Of a stretch of 64,000 nt of DNA, positions 1-11,025 are shown piece after piece. The stretch's first letter is position 1; each line of letters begins with the position of its first letter. The notes beneath the pieces were generated by a model, which ran no database searches, was not told the origin of the DNA, and worked only from the letters and a program-made list of their open reading frames with translations. Source of the stretch: Gnetum montanum (taxonomy: Eukaryota > Streptophyta > Gnetopsida > Gnetales > Gnetaceae); assembly GCA_015680685.1 (NCBI GenBank), contig MNCI01030472.1, positions 1,531 to 65,530 on the forward strand. The letters run 5' to 3'. A program made the position numbers and the translations under genes.

Positions 1-202
1 CGAAAATACCAAAAAAATCACATACCTCAGACTTGCTTAACCATACACCGTGACACATACAAGCAAGCCTGGGAAGACAACAAACGATTAACCCCAAGTG
101 TTTCTTGTGGCGTTAAGGCATTTAGTCTGCGGAGTTTGACCGGATTGCGCGTACACGCTCGTATTCGTATGGTTGAGTGTAGGGGTACCTCGCCACTCAT
201 CA
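1..202 (+). mobile_element. 3' end of a plus-strand Athila-like LTR
   Basis: The segment ends with the family-specific terminus GGGGTACCTCGCCACTCATCA, the same as the ends of the other LTRs in this window. No tRNA-Asp primer site follows, so this is a solo LTR or the 3' LTR of an element lying to the left. It abuts the truncated gag of the minus-strand element M1, so it probably inserted into M1. Confidence 0.75.
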
Positions 203-1927
203 GTTCTCCCCTACAATTCTCATAGTAGTTTGAAATTTTTCATCTTATCAACCTTAGTTGATATTTCCAAGATAGATTTTTGGATTAGCAAGGCTTTTCA
301 TTGCATCACTTCATCAAGTGGTTCCTCCTCCTCATTGTCACAGAAACAAACCTCCCTCTTGTGAAGGAAGGGATCCTCGTTGTACTCTTCTACACTCTCT
401 CTCTCTCTCTTTTAGCTCACCTTTCTTTTACTACTTGCTCAATGAGCCTTCAGATTTGATAGGCCTGTAGCTCCAAAAGTCTCCCTTGGGCATAGACCCC
501 AAGGGTTCTCCTTGTTTAGGTTCGAAGCCCATCTATGATATGGCATAATTGCTCCCTTTGAGAATAGCCATGGCCTATACATTAATGCAACAGAGATTAG
601 TACCTATCCATGGTCACATCCAAGGACTCATGTGTGCCTTGCTTCCATCCTTGGATTTGCCTTCTCAAGTTGGACACTTGGGAGTATATCTGGTACTTGT
701 TATTAGACAATTTAAGTATCATACTTCATCTCCAAATTGATTCTGATTTTAAGGATTGGTACTAGCTTTCAACTTCTTTGATGAGTGTCCTAGGAAATAG
801 CTTCAATTTTTTCCATAAATTCTCTACGTTTTATAAGGCACAAGCATCATGAAAGGCTTGTAGATGATTTTGTGAGTCTAAATTATATCCCCCTTCAAAC
901 TTATGGATATTATTCATATCCAACCATTTGATTCCACTATCTTTCACATGCTTTGTTGGTACCCTAATAGCCTCTACAATTTTTAACATGTTCTTGATAG
1001 CAAGGATGGGCCCATCATAGTCATAACTGTCTCGGTGGCCCCTATCATGGCCATGATGCCTATGATTAGTCTTGTTGTCCCTCCTTTCTCTATTTTGATC
1101 CTCCCTTAATTGCCCATGCCCATGGTCTCTACTATTGCAGTGGGATCTTCTATCATCTCTATCCTATCATTCACCTCCATCACGATTTTGATTACCTCTA
1201 CAACTTCGGTCAGATTTGGAGGAGGAAGATGATGAGGAAGATGATGAGGAAGATGAAGGAAAAGAGGGAGGAGAACTAGCACTAGAGTGATGCCTACTGC
1301 TCCCCCTTCTTTGGTCCCTACCCTGTTCACCATGTTTGTCCTTGTTCTTGCCTTGGCTACCCCCTTTTGAGGACTTCTGATCATGGGATCCATTATTCCC
1401 AAAACCAAGGTTGTTCATAATGGACTAAAAACACCAATTAAGGGTCTTCCAATCAAAGAGAGGAGGAGAATCAATGTAATGAGAGCTCCCCAAAAAGAAG
1501 TCCTCACCTTCTTTGTATGTCTGTAGGAACAAGTGGGTATGGCCTCGTTTGCCTTTTGTGGCCTCATATTGGACTTCCATTTGTTGATCTTTCTTCTTTT
1601 GTGCCTCTACGGGATGATAATCCCAATAGGCATGATCTTGCACTTCATACTTTAAATTGAGTCTTGCAATGCCCAATTTGACAAGATTGTTGAGTAGCAT
1701 TGAGGAATAGATCAGTTAGAAGGCAACATGATGTTGCCTTCCATGTCCCTCCACCACAGTTATTCATCCTGGTGCAAGATGAAGGTGAAGCCCCGAGTGT
1801 AGGCATCCAAATGAGTATAGACCATCTTCAATTGTTGGGACATAGGTGATTTTTAGCCTTCTTGCCTCTGCTGATTGGAATTGACCGTAAAGAGTGGTAG
1901 AGAGTTTTCCCTATGAGAGGAAGCCAT
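203..1927 (-). pseudogene. gag: M1 gag remnant (Ty3/gypsy, Athila/Tat-like)
   Basis: This is a decayed Gag (structural protein of virus-like particles) read on the minus strand. An ATG near 1927 opens a frame beginning M-A-S-S-H, like the M-S-S-S-H start of the E2 gag. The following text (about 1690-1830) matches the conserved Gag N-terminus with its F-T-F-hydrophobic-HQDE block. A Ser-rich, Arg/Gly-rich linker lies at 1167-1418. The capsid-like region is represented around 800-1000 and its coiled C-terminal part at 205-560. Stops and frameshifts break it throughout. The frame is cut at 203 by the LTR on its left, so no zinc knuckle or pol remains in the window. Neighbour: its primer site and 5' LTR lie immediately to the right. 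Confidence 0.75.
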
Positions 1928-2055
1928 ATTAGAGATTGAGAAAAATAGTGTGCATGTGTTATTATTATTTGTCTTAATGATTTTGACTTTAGGATCTATT
2001 ACAACATTGTTGAATGATTTCACTAACTTCCTAGGTAGTGCACGTAGCTAACTGA

Positions 2056-2076
2056 AGTCCCCAGCAACAACACCAA
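2056..2076 (-). promoter_or_regulatory. M1 primer binding site (tRNA-Asp type)
   Basis: Read on the minus strand, directly after the LTR end, the sequence is TTGGTGTTGTTGCTGGGGAC. It is a mutated form of TGGCGCCGTTGCC, the complement of the 3' end of plant tRNA-Asp(GTC), used to prime minus-strand DNA synthesis. Confidence 0.7.
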
Positions 2077-2871
2077 TGATGAGCGGCAAGTATAGCCTAT
2101 GCCTAACCATACGAATCATAAGCATACACTTAGCAATCTGGTCGAATTTCGTAGACTTTAGTGGTCTAAATGCACATTATCTAGGCAGTAAATCTAAGGA
2201 TGTGATTGTTGTCTTCTTGATTTCACTTGTATAAGTACAAGCATAGGGTTAAGTGTAACCAAGGCACATGATTTGTATAATTTTATATTTTTATCTATTT
2301 TAGCCTAAGTGTAAAACAGAGTAATTAAGTATTAATTAATTCAATAAACTATCTAGTGTCTTAAGCTAATTCCTTATATATGTATCTGGTCCCACCTGCT
2401 GTACACATCTTGAATACGTTACAATGCTACTGAATTACCAAGTGCTAGCACTACTAGGATTACCAATTGTTAACATTATGCTTGAGATGGTCGCACTTAT
2501 GTGTATCAATTAATCGTATTTAATTAACTAAGGACATGGAAGTAAATTACATGAATAGTAAAGTGCATTAAAGTATTTCAAGAAGTTCATCTTTATTGTC
2601 GTCATACCAAAGTGTCCAAGTACATTAATGCTCTAATAAGGATTCGTACACTTTTTAACTCCTACTGCAAGCACTTAGAAAATATTCTAACTATTGTGGA
2701 AACAAACTATAAGAACTTCCCTAAGCTAATGACTAACCGATGCCATAAATGTAGTGGGTGTACAGCCTTGTCCCAACAAAATTAGACACCATGTCGATGC
2801 ATCAGATCATGCATTGACGAGGATACGTCGATGCATGCATGTCAATGTAGTCCATTAATGACAATTCATCA
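2077..2871 (-). mobile_element. M1 5' LTR
   Basis: The LTR of about 795 bp has termini TGATGA...TCATCA (minus-strand sense, 2871 to 2077). Its U3 carries dyad hexamers at 2841 (GTCAAT), 2827 (GTCGAT), 2813 (ATTGAC) and 2793 (GTCGAT), spaced 14, 14 and 20 bases. The last expected hexamer and the TATA box are missing. That position holds a 19-base stretch identical to the RTE-LINE tail found at 3678. Confidence 0.8.
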
Positions 2872-3199
2872 CTATCCTAGAGAGAGGGGTGGGGGTTGCA
2901 TTTTCTAGGATTAGTTGTAAGGGAAGTTGTGTTTTCTAGAATTAGTTGTAAGGATGAAAACTTGAAAAAGCTTCTGCAAAACCATTGGGCATTTTCATTA
3001 GACTCTCTCTTCATTGATTTGATGTACTCTAAATTTTTTTAATATTAGTATTCATTCTTTTGCATTTTGATACCACCTTCCACCCCAAAACCCCCCTAGG
3101 CCACCATTCTAAATAAAGTTCTATAAAATTTCTATGTTGGTTATATGGATATTGGAACCTTGAAATAATTATAATATACAAACACTTCAAGATATATAG

Positions 3200-3298
3200 T
3201 CCAATTAGAACTTTATAACTCAACATCGCCAACCCTAATGGAACCCATGACTTGGAGCTTTCAAATCAAGACTCTTACCACTAGGATAACATCTCATT
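3200..3298 (-). repeat. SINE-like copy, tRNA-type pol III promoter
   Basis: On the minus strand there is an A-box-like segment (CCTAGTGGTAAGAGTC) and, about 35 bases on, a B-box-like segment (GGGTTCCATTAGG), followed by ATAAAGTTCTAATTGG. Homologous copies lie at 3415 (+), 43020 (-) and 43290 (+). I infer a tRNA-derived SINE; the full length and the 3' end are not resolved. Confidence 0.55.
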
Positions 3299-3414
3299 GT
3301 TTTGTGCTTTCTATATGTCTAGGAGGTACATATAGTTATCTACTTATAGTTCTAACACCCCTTACTTGGTGAGAGATTTTTTGGCATGTAGCATTGAGTT
3401 ATAGCATTCCCCTT

Positions 3415-3545
3415 AAATAATGAGTTGTTAGCTTAGTGGTAAAATTACGGATTTAGAAGCTCCAAGTTATAGGTTTGATTGTGGTGGGCACTATTGAGAT
3501 ATAAAGTTCTAATTTGATTATATATATTAGAGGTAAATATTGTTG
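3415..3545 (+). repeat. SINE-like copy, inverted relative to the 3200 copy
   Basis: It contains an A-box-like segment (TTAGCTTAGTGGTAAAATT), a B-box-like segment (GGTTTGATTGTGG) and the family body ATAAAGTTCTAATTTGATTA. With the copy at 3200-3298 it forms an inverted pair about 120 bp apart. Confidence 0.55.
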
Positions 3546-3654
3546 GAAAAAAGTTTCAGGTTTTAATGTGCTTCTCTTAGTTTTAGTTCTAATAGCCCCT
3601 TGCCCAAAATTTTATAATGAATAGAGAGCTAAGATCATCAAGGATATCATCATC

Positions 3655-3790
3655 ACCATCATCATCATCATCATCTTAGCCTTGTCCCAACAAAATGGGG
3701 TCAACTACATGAGCTCTTTTTCACCATTCACCTCTCTGAAGAGCTACATGTTGCATTTGGGGAATGCCCTAACATCTGCAAAATTTGAAA
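3655..3790 (-). repeat. RTE-LINE / SINE shared 3' tail with (ATG)n
   Basis: On the minus strand the sequence reads GTTGACCCCATTTTGTTGGG, then ACAAGGCTAAG and a run of ATG triplets. This matches the 3' end shared in plants by RTE-clade LINEs and their partner SINEs (Au type). A second, longer copy lies at 43425-43760, where RTE coding sequence is attached. Confidence 0.6.
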
Positions 3791-4599
3791 AAGAAACTCA
3801 CCCATGAAATTTGGCAAGGCTTTATAGCTTGCTACCAACGTGATGCTAACCCTCCTTTTGGATCTAGGGTTGGGATCAGCATTGGCAAAGTTTCTTTTAA
3901 AAAAGCTTTTTAAAAAATTGATTAGAAAAAGAGGTTGAATTTGTTAAAAATAGGTTGTGTCCACATCAAACAATTCTCTTAGATATTCTCTACTAAGATT
4001 GAAAACTCGAAAAAAAAAATCATGCAAAGATATTTAAGGCTAAGGTCTAGTAGCACCACGCCTACTACCCCTGCCCACATAGTAAGTAGATAGATGTGAC
4101 CCACCACAATATATATTTTTCATAAAGCTACTCTCCTACTCCCCTGCTACCACACGCGGTTACTTTTTAATACGACAAAAAATGACCGGTCATCGGCTTA
4201 GGACAAAAGAAAACAAGGAGGTTGGAATGGATTGAGTGGACTCAGCAACCCAAACAACGTCAAAAACGCGTTGAGGCAGGCCCAATGATGACATTACGCT
4301 ATGACAGGTATACTTTCCTATCCAATTGGGGGCACAAAAATTCCAAAACATCTCCCAAAAAGAAGTTGACCTTTTCTCTTCCTTTGCTTTGCTTTCAAGA
4401 AAAACAGAAACACATAAAAAACACGCAAACAGCCAACTCCATGGGACGGCAAGCAATTTGGCAATTACGCAAATATGATTAGCAACAAACGCGGAAACAC
4501 CGATATCAATCTACCATAAAAATTTACAATCACACGAGCCAAACTCATTCTCTCGGAAAACTTCCCTGGTTTTTTTTCTTTTGCTCAAAACACAGAGAG
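3791..4599. other. Intergenic DNA without recognised genes
   Basis: AT-rich sequence with homopolymer runs (for example near 3890-3930 and 4010). Short open frames at 4190-4482 on both strands overlap each other and look like chance. The right part is probably the upstream region of the 68-aa gene. Confidence 0.5.
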
Positions 4600-4867
4600 A
4601 GACATAACATGATTATTCGTTCGTTCGTATTAGCCGTTACATTGTTTGCGCATTAATACTCTCTGTTTCTCGTTAACGGTTTCTTGCCTCTCGACGAGAA
4701 GAAGATTCGAGGATCGCGCTTCCGTTGCTGCGGATTCTGAATCGGTCGCAGCGATCCATCCGACTTAGGGTTTGGATTCGTGCTTTCGTTCGTTCGTTTT
4801 GTTTGTTTGAAGGTAGATTGAAGAAAAGGAGAGAAGTTTGAAGAAGATTGAAGATTGAAATTTCAAG
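4600..4867 (+). promoter_or_regulatory. Probable promoter/5' leader of the 68-aa gene, with telo-box
   Basis: The segment holds a telo-box (TTAGGGTTT, 4765-4773), an element common near the start sites of plant housekeeping and translation-related genes. It is followed by a purine-rich leader (GAAGAAAAGGAGAGAAG type) running up to the ATG at 4868. No convincing TATA box is visible at a suitable distance. A second telo-box occurs at 5307-5315, downstream of the ORF. Confidence 0.4.
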
Positions 4868-5074
4868 ATGTGTTGCGGATGCCTTTGCAAGATCATAACG
4901 GTGCTGGTGGTGGTGGCCGTGGCCATCGGACTGCTATTCGGCTTCGGCGTTTTCAAGAAGGCCTATCACCACGTTACAGGCAAAATGGAGCTTTACTCTC
5001 CACCGCAATACTACTATTCTTCTTCTTCTTCGGCTTTTCGCCGTCCCTTTCTGGATTCACCCTTTCCGCACTAA
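4868..5074 (+). CDS. Small Cys-rich N-terminal, single-pass membrane protein (68 aa), function unknown
   Basis: The frame opens with M-C-C-G-C-L-C-K, followed by a strongly hydrophobic stretch (about residues 8-29, rich in V/L/G) ending in a conserved-looking G-F-G-V-F-K-K. The tail is polar and aromatic, with Pro-Pro-Gln-Tyr-Tyr-Tyr and a run of five serines. The layout (Met-Cys-Cys-Gly, one membrane helix, FGFGVFK) resembles a family of tiny plant membrane proteins I recall only as uncharacterised. The N-terminal cysteines could be lipidated, but that is inference. The start is the first ATG after a purine-rich leader and a telo-box. It could be intronless, or there could be a splice after residue 35 (CACGTTACAG contains a GT). 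A long pyrimidine-rich stretch follows the stop. The base composition is distinctly more GC-rich and codon-like than the surroundings. Confidence 0.55.
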   Translation: MCCGCLCKIITVLVVVAVAIGLLFGFGVFKKAYHHVTGKMELYSPPQYYYSSSSSAFRRPFLDSPFPH

Positions 5075-5361
5075 AATCTCTCTTTACGGCTAGCACGCAC
5101 ATTCTTTCTTCTTCTGTCTTTCTTTTTGTTTAATATCTTTCTGTTCAACATCTATTTTGTTTGTTTGTTTTCTTTTTCTGCTGCTGCTGCGATCGGTTGT
5201 ATAAATTTTACTCGATTTGTTTTTCTTCGATGGTCTCGCATGAACCCCACCCGGCCGCACAGGCCTTTTTTCTCTAGCGGTTTCTGTTTTGATGGCCCTT
5301 TCCGGGTTAGGGTTTCTGCTGACCTGTACGGCTAGGCGGTTCATCTTCTTTGGTAGATCAC

Positions 5362-5387
5362 TGCCTTTGCCTTTGCCTTTGCCTTTG
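5362..5387 (+). repeat. Hexanucleotide tandem repeat (TGCCTT)n
   Basis: About four uninterrupted units of CTTTGC/TGCCTT. It lies about 300 bases after the stop of the 68-aa ORF, possibly inside its transcript. Confidence 0.85.
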
Positions 5388-7038
5388 TGTTAAATAAAAT
5401 ATGGATTCGCATCATATGTTCATGCATCTGTGAAATGCAGCAGGCTTTTAAATTTTTGGCCCGTTTAAGGTATTATGACTTGTAAATTACTCGAAATTTG
5501 TTTTAAATCGTAGCAAATCAGAGAAGCGTTATAAGATTGGAGACCTTGCAAGTTTTATTATGATTTCCTGGACCAGAGACGTAATTGCAGAGTGAATTTG
5601 GCAACGTCTTTATGCATTTAAATGTTACAATATTCTACTAACTTTTGCCGCAGACTACCAATTACCAACTCCAAGCAGACTTGTAAGCAAAATAAAAGTG
5701 AAATCCAACGCATAACCCATAAAATGGTAATCCTTGGTGGTTATTACATTCTGAAGACATTGTAGACAATCAGATTTGAATACGAGTCGCCGTCAGTAAA
5801 TTTAATAGTGCTATTCAGTAAATTTCTTAAAATATCATAAATATAAGAAAAAAATAACCTTCAACTGAATAGCACTATTTGATATCAACTTTCACAGATT
5901 AAGGGTTAACAATCGTTGGATTCTTTGGTTTTGTGGGTACAAAAAGTTATATGCTTATATTGCAGTGTTGTCGGTCAGTCTTATTAAATGGAACGAAATT
6001 GTTTGATTTGGTTGCACGATATTAAAGAGAATTGCTTGCTTTAAAATTACTATGCTTGTATCAGTATTAAATTCCGTGCAAATCACAGGTAACTGGACGA
6101 GAAGAATTATGGTTTCCTGAGTCGGTGAGATCACCCAAGATCATTGCTAGTTTATTAATTTACAGAGAATAAAAAATGCTTAAATTACATGAAGCCCAGC
6201 ATTGCTCCGGTATTCAGAAATAAGAAACTGATTTTTTTTCTTTTTTGTCTTACGGCAGGTTCATCTTGGTCATGTAAAATAACATAATATTATATTTTTG
6301 TTGAAGAATAAAATAATTCCAACACAACCTGAAGATAAATGAAAAACCACCACTGCTGTGTGGATTTCATGTTCAGGCCCCCCATTATCTGAAAGCTTTA
6401 ATTCACACTAAGATCCCACCCTATCATGCTTTGAGTGTAATTAGGCAAAAATGACTGCTGTTTCAGCTAACCGTAACTAGGAAAGTATTATGGTGATATT
6501 TCATAATTTAAAGTTTTAATTATGGACAAATGTTAAAAAAAAATATTTTTCTCCAAATGATCAATTTTGTAAATCTATAGAAATTCGCAAAGTTTATGTT
6601 GAACAAGTCATGATCTTGTGTAAACATAATTAATTCATTCATTTACCAGAGCATTGTTAAAATTTTAGCCCATGTATGTAAGATGTGGATATTCTACAAC
6701 CTTGTAAGAACGCTCTCTCTTAATGCGGATTGTTTTGATTTCATTTCATGAAACTTGCAATAAACCGATACTTCTTTGTAACATGTTAACCAGTTCAAGT
6801 ATTGCAATCCATCTCATCTCCACGTCTTTCATCATCTTCTTTATCATCAGTAATACCGTCTGCAGAGTCTTGAAACTCCATGAAATTTTTTGGGCTGTGA
6901 ATCAAATATGTGTGTACTTTGTTATAATAGCTTTCTCCCGGTATCAAATTTGTTGACAATCCGACAAATAAGGTTCATATAATGTATCAGAACCAAGAAC
7001 CAAGTATAGATTGTATGTCCTTTTTATCCAAAGAATAC
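5388..7038. other. AT-rich intergenic DNA
   Basis: I see no coding signal. The segment holds the perfect inverted repeat at 5804-5879 and several homopolymer runs. It ends at the target-site duplication of element O1. Confidence 0.5.
5804..5879. repeat. 16-bp perfect inverted repeat with 44-nt loop
   Basis: The arm AATAGTGCTATTCAGT at 5804-5819 is exactly complementary to ACTGAATAGCACTATT at 5864-5879. The loop contains a second short inverted pair (TTTCTTA / TAAGAAA), so a branched hairpin is possible. It could be a MITE remnant or a small-RNA hairpin. I see no clear target duplication. Confidence 0.75.
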
Positions 7039-7043
7039 TCAAG

Positions 7044-7656
7044 TGTGAGAGAGGTCCTAGGATGGGTTTTCTTGGTCTCTCCTCATGGTTCGAGGGCCAT
7101 GGAACACTCTAATGTGCCCTTGAGTGGTACTCAAGCGTTAGAAAAGCCATCCCAACTTGGCTAGTGGCACTAAAGTGTTGGAAAACCCATCTCGGCTTGG
7201 TAGTACCAAGCTAGCAGTAGGACTCCCTCCTGTTGCATCCCCCTCTAAGTCTTTTTCATACTATCTTCACTTGGAAAAGTACATGGCCTTGATTCTATAG
7301 TGGTCACAAATATGTAGGCAGCCAGGATTGGATAGTTTTGGTGCAATGCCTTGACAAACCTTGTACTAGATCGTGAGGGGTTTGGGGTGAGGCACCCGTT
7401 GTAGATATATTGTCTCCCCTTCCACCAATGATGCTTGTAGGGTTGCTTGTGTACTTGTTTGCTAAGTCCTCATTCGAAGCTTAGAGGTTCTCCTTGAGGT
7501 GTGTTTGCTCTTGTTAAGAAGTTGTTGCGCTGCATGCTCCCTTCTAAGGGTGGCTTGCTTATTTAGAGGCATATTCCCCAAGACTTTAGCCCTAGATCCA
7601 TTAGATCTAAGGAAATTCCTTGGGGTGCCAAAGAACGTCAGGGCAACGTTGCTACA
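7044..7656 (+). mobile_element. O1 5' LTR
   Basis: It starts TGTGAGAGAGGTCC and ends ...GTTGCTACA, two bases before the primer site. It aligns over its whole length with 27790-28365, including the terminal block that reads TAAGAAGTTGTTGC in both copies. Confidence 0.85.
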
Positions 7657-7658
7657 AA

Positions 7659-7670
7659 TGGTATCAGAGT
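7659..7670 (+). promoter_or_regulatory. O1 primer binding site (tRNA-iMet type)
   Basis: TGGTATCAGAGT begins two bases after the LTR end. It is complementary to the 3' end of plant initiator tRNA-Met, the commonest primer of plant LTR elements. Confidence 0.85.
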
Positions 7671-10600
7671 GTTTTTGTATCATGTTGTGACAAGCGTGTT
7701 ACTCTCCTACAATATTACACCTTTGAGGCTTCTTACTTATGGTCCTTCTGGATATGTATTACCGGTGATATAGGATCATACCCTCATGTATCCTCCAAAG
7801 AGTTATCTTATGGTAAGACTCTTAAGCATTTTCATTATGGGGCCAATGCTACAATGTGAGCAACCCATGTGTGTTGTTCTCACTAGAGAACTTATATGAT
7901 TACGTTGTGATGTTGTCCTCCACTGATCTGCTTGTGGCTAGATTAGCTGAGGTTTTACTTCGATCTGGCTAAGGAGAGTTCTATCAGCAACTTATAAATT
8001 GTTTCTTGAGGAGCTCTCATCTCTAGTCTCCAGTGGTTCATCTAGGATAAATTGGACCTAGTATTTGCTTTGTTCTCCACCCAAATGACATGTATCAAGA
8101 TGGTGTTGATTGGATTGTGTAGGATGCAGTATCCTTGTACCCCCACTTACCTTAGATATAGTGAATGTGGGAATTACAAACTGGGACATGTTGGTTCCCA
8201 AGTACCTTAGGATGGAGGGCCTTTGGACATGTGCTCCTGGTGAGCCTTGTTCTAGTGGATCAAGACTATTGTCAATAGACTTCGCACACTCGTATTTGTG
8301 ATTGTATGTTTGTCTAGTTGTGTGGACATGTCTTTCTTCAGTTGCATTTTCAAGTTCTGCATGTGTGTCCCTCTCACCATGTCTATCTTTTGTTAACGTA
8401 AGGCTTTGTACTCTATCCTGGGTGATGACTTCTTGTTGAAAATTATTGAGGATGCATTTTGAGGTCATGTATGCCATCCCAAGGACTAAATTGTTATGGT
8501 CCCTGTTTTGATAACCTCTTGTGCTTCAAGCATGGTTGCCCTTATTGCGGACCTTTGGGATGTTGCATTTTCTTGTTTGAGGTGGTTGTGTTGCCCTAGG
8601 TTTCATGGCATCACTTCTTTGGTTGATGACATTTCTTCGGGCATTTTGATTTGGAGACATTCCAGAGCAAGTCATCCTATTGATGGTTCTTGTTGAGACG
8701 TCACCTCTTTTGATGTGAATCTTCCCTTGTGGATGCATCCTCTCTGATGTTTTTCTTTGTAGTGAGAATTGAATCTTTATTGTGAGACCTATTATTGGCT
8801 AGATCTTGGTCTCCCTCCTTATGTTCTAAGTTGAGATAATGATTTTCTAGTGCTCATGCCTCTTCTGAATTTGTTAAGATTTTGATTCTAGTGGGAACTA
8901 GTGTCAATGGTTGGGAAAGTTTGTTATATGTGAGTCTCTAAAATTTTGAGAGTGTTTCAATTCTCTCTCTTGGTATGCCTCATGGTAAATTCTTTTGTGT
9001 GAGTGTATCTATTTGATCCATTCAATTTTGCATGATTGATCTCTATGCATGTTACTCAGGTCTTGCTCTCTATGGTATTGTGAGACCATTATTTCTCTAT
9101 TATGTGATCTTAATTGATGGTTGTGTATGAGGCTGATGTGTTGATCATGTTCCTACTAACTCTTTTGTTTCCATGCTATTGTCTCAGCCTTGCAAGCAGC
9201 ATAGGTATAAAGATGTGAATAGTGGTAACCTCATTTGATTCTATGAGCACTATGTTTATGGGGAAGATATGTGCTCTCTAGACCTTCATGAATTGGTTAC
9301 ATGGTCTTGGAATCCCAACATTGTATTGTGGATTTATTAGTACCCTTGTTGTGGTGGAGCAGCTTGTACATCGTGATTTGTTTGGCTCTTAATGCTAGGT
9401 GGGCACTAACATAGCATGGTGGTCCATCCTACACCCTATGAATATTGGGGTAGCAGATGGCATAGAACAGTATCCTTGGCTGTGCCAGATAGTGATGGTC
9501 AAGGAGTGACCAATGCCTTAAGGTCCCACTATGGTAGGTGATGGATTCTCAGATGGCATTCTACATTATTCGATCATTGCATTTGTGTCCCAATTCGTTT
9601 ACTTTTGATGGTAATCTTGCAATGGGTGCAGTGCTACAATTGTCCGTGTATGTGCAAGAGACAAAGACAAGATATTGTTACCATATTCAAAATCATGGAA
9701 TCTCCTTTTTGAGACCGTGTGGTTGATGTACAGTTGATGTATATACCTCTTTTCTTATAAGCAATGTGTAATCTCATGTACTCTCTCCTAGTTTTGAGGC
9801 TCCAAAGGGACTTCCTTGTTAGGGTTCTCTAGTAGACCTCCCTTATTGTAAACGCTTTGGGGATGAATTGTGGATTATTTTAAGTTGGTAGTTGATGTTG
9901 GTAATCCCATTTATTATAATTTCAAATTGTCTCGAGGACCTAGTCCTCCTATGGGCAAACTATTCTTGATGAATCTTGAGGTTGTTGGTTTGTATACAAT
10001 GGTAATAGGTAGTGGTGTGGCCTAGTCCACCACAAATGTTGTAAATGGGATGGATTGGTGCATATGCAAAGAAAACCCAGACCTCCTATAATGGAACATG
10101 AACTCTTCTCTATGAAAGTTTGGGAATGAACTCTTTGGCTTTTCGAGTTAAGCCTTGAGGCAAAATCAAATGTGGGTAAGACCTACACATCTATGTCTTC
10201 CCTGAACTGGTAGAGGCTGGACAATATGATTGTGTTGGCTATGTGAACTACTTTGGCATGCACCATGGCTACAGTGCAATTCGGACGTTGTCCCTACCTA
10301 TGGAAGGAACCTCTTAATAAGGATCTTCTCTTTCAATTCAAAAATCCAATGAGATATGTTGATCAAAAGTTGCAGTCGTTCCTGGCATGGTAGGAAAATT
10401 TAAATTTCGAGGACCTAGATGTTCCTTAGAAACATATGATAGCAGTTGTCCTCGAAAGTGTTTCTAAATGCTTCCCTGGACAAAGCATCCATAAAATGGT
10501 GTTGTCTTGCCTCTCAAAGTGGGAAGGATAGGCTATAAGATGCGAGTGCAGTTGATCCTTTCTCATAAACATGACATAGTGGTTGTAACAAACCATGTGG

Positions 10601-11020
10601 AAGTAGTTGGCATGAAATGTGTGTATGAAGGACTATCTTGAGTTTGGCTTCCCAACCCATCCTCCACTTGTTCAAGCACTTAGGCTAGCGTTCTCGATGT
10701 TGGACATACTCAAAGGATGTTGATGATAGACTAGGCTAGGATGCTATGATAGCATCTTGGAGAAGTTTTCCAAGAAAATTTTGGACCTTCTCCCTTACCG
10801 TGAACCTAGAATATCATGTTGGCTAACAATAATGTGGATTGCGGTGCTGGTGCATCTGCAGATGACAAGGTCAGATTCAAGGGATCTACCTCTAAACCTT
10901 ATTTAGAAAGGGGATAATTCTCACCGCCCTTTCCACCAGCCTAGATAGTTGTTGATGTGTAAAAAGAAAAGAAAATATGTTGATGGTATGGTCATGGTGA
11001 TCTAGTCCATTGATGGCTGG
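7671..11020 (+). other. O1 internal region, non-coding or decayed
   Basis: There are no open frames above about 140 codons and no recognisable Gag, protease, RT or integrase motif on either strand. The sequence is T/G-rich, as expected for the sense strand of some plant non-autonomous LTR elements. The small frames at 7499-8738 overlap on opposite strands and look like chance. Confidence 0.5.
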
Positions 11021-11025
11021 ACTAG

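Noticed and set aside
1167-1418. Ser-rich ORF as an independent gene
   Set aside because: It is the linker region of M1 gag, homologous in position and composition to those of M2, E1 and E2.
3640-3680. CAT/ATC triplet run as a CRISPR-like or satellite array
   Set aside because: It is the degenerate triplet tail of an RTE/SINE 3' end.
4190-4482. Opposing ORFs of 86-88 codons upstream of the 68-aa gene
   Set aside because: Mutual antisense shadows without recognisable domains or gene-like composition.
8058-8738. Overlapping ORFs of 63-139 codons in the O1 internal region
   Set aside because: They lie on opposite strands of the same low-complexity sequence and match no Gag or Pol motif.
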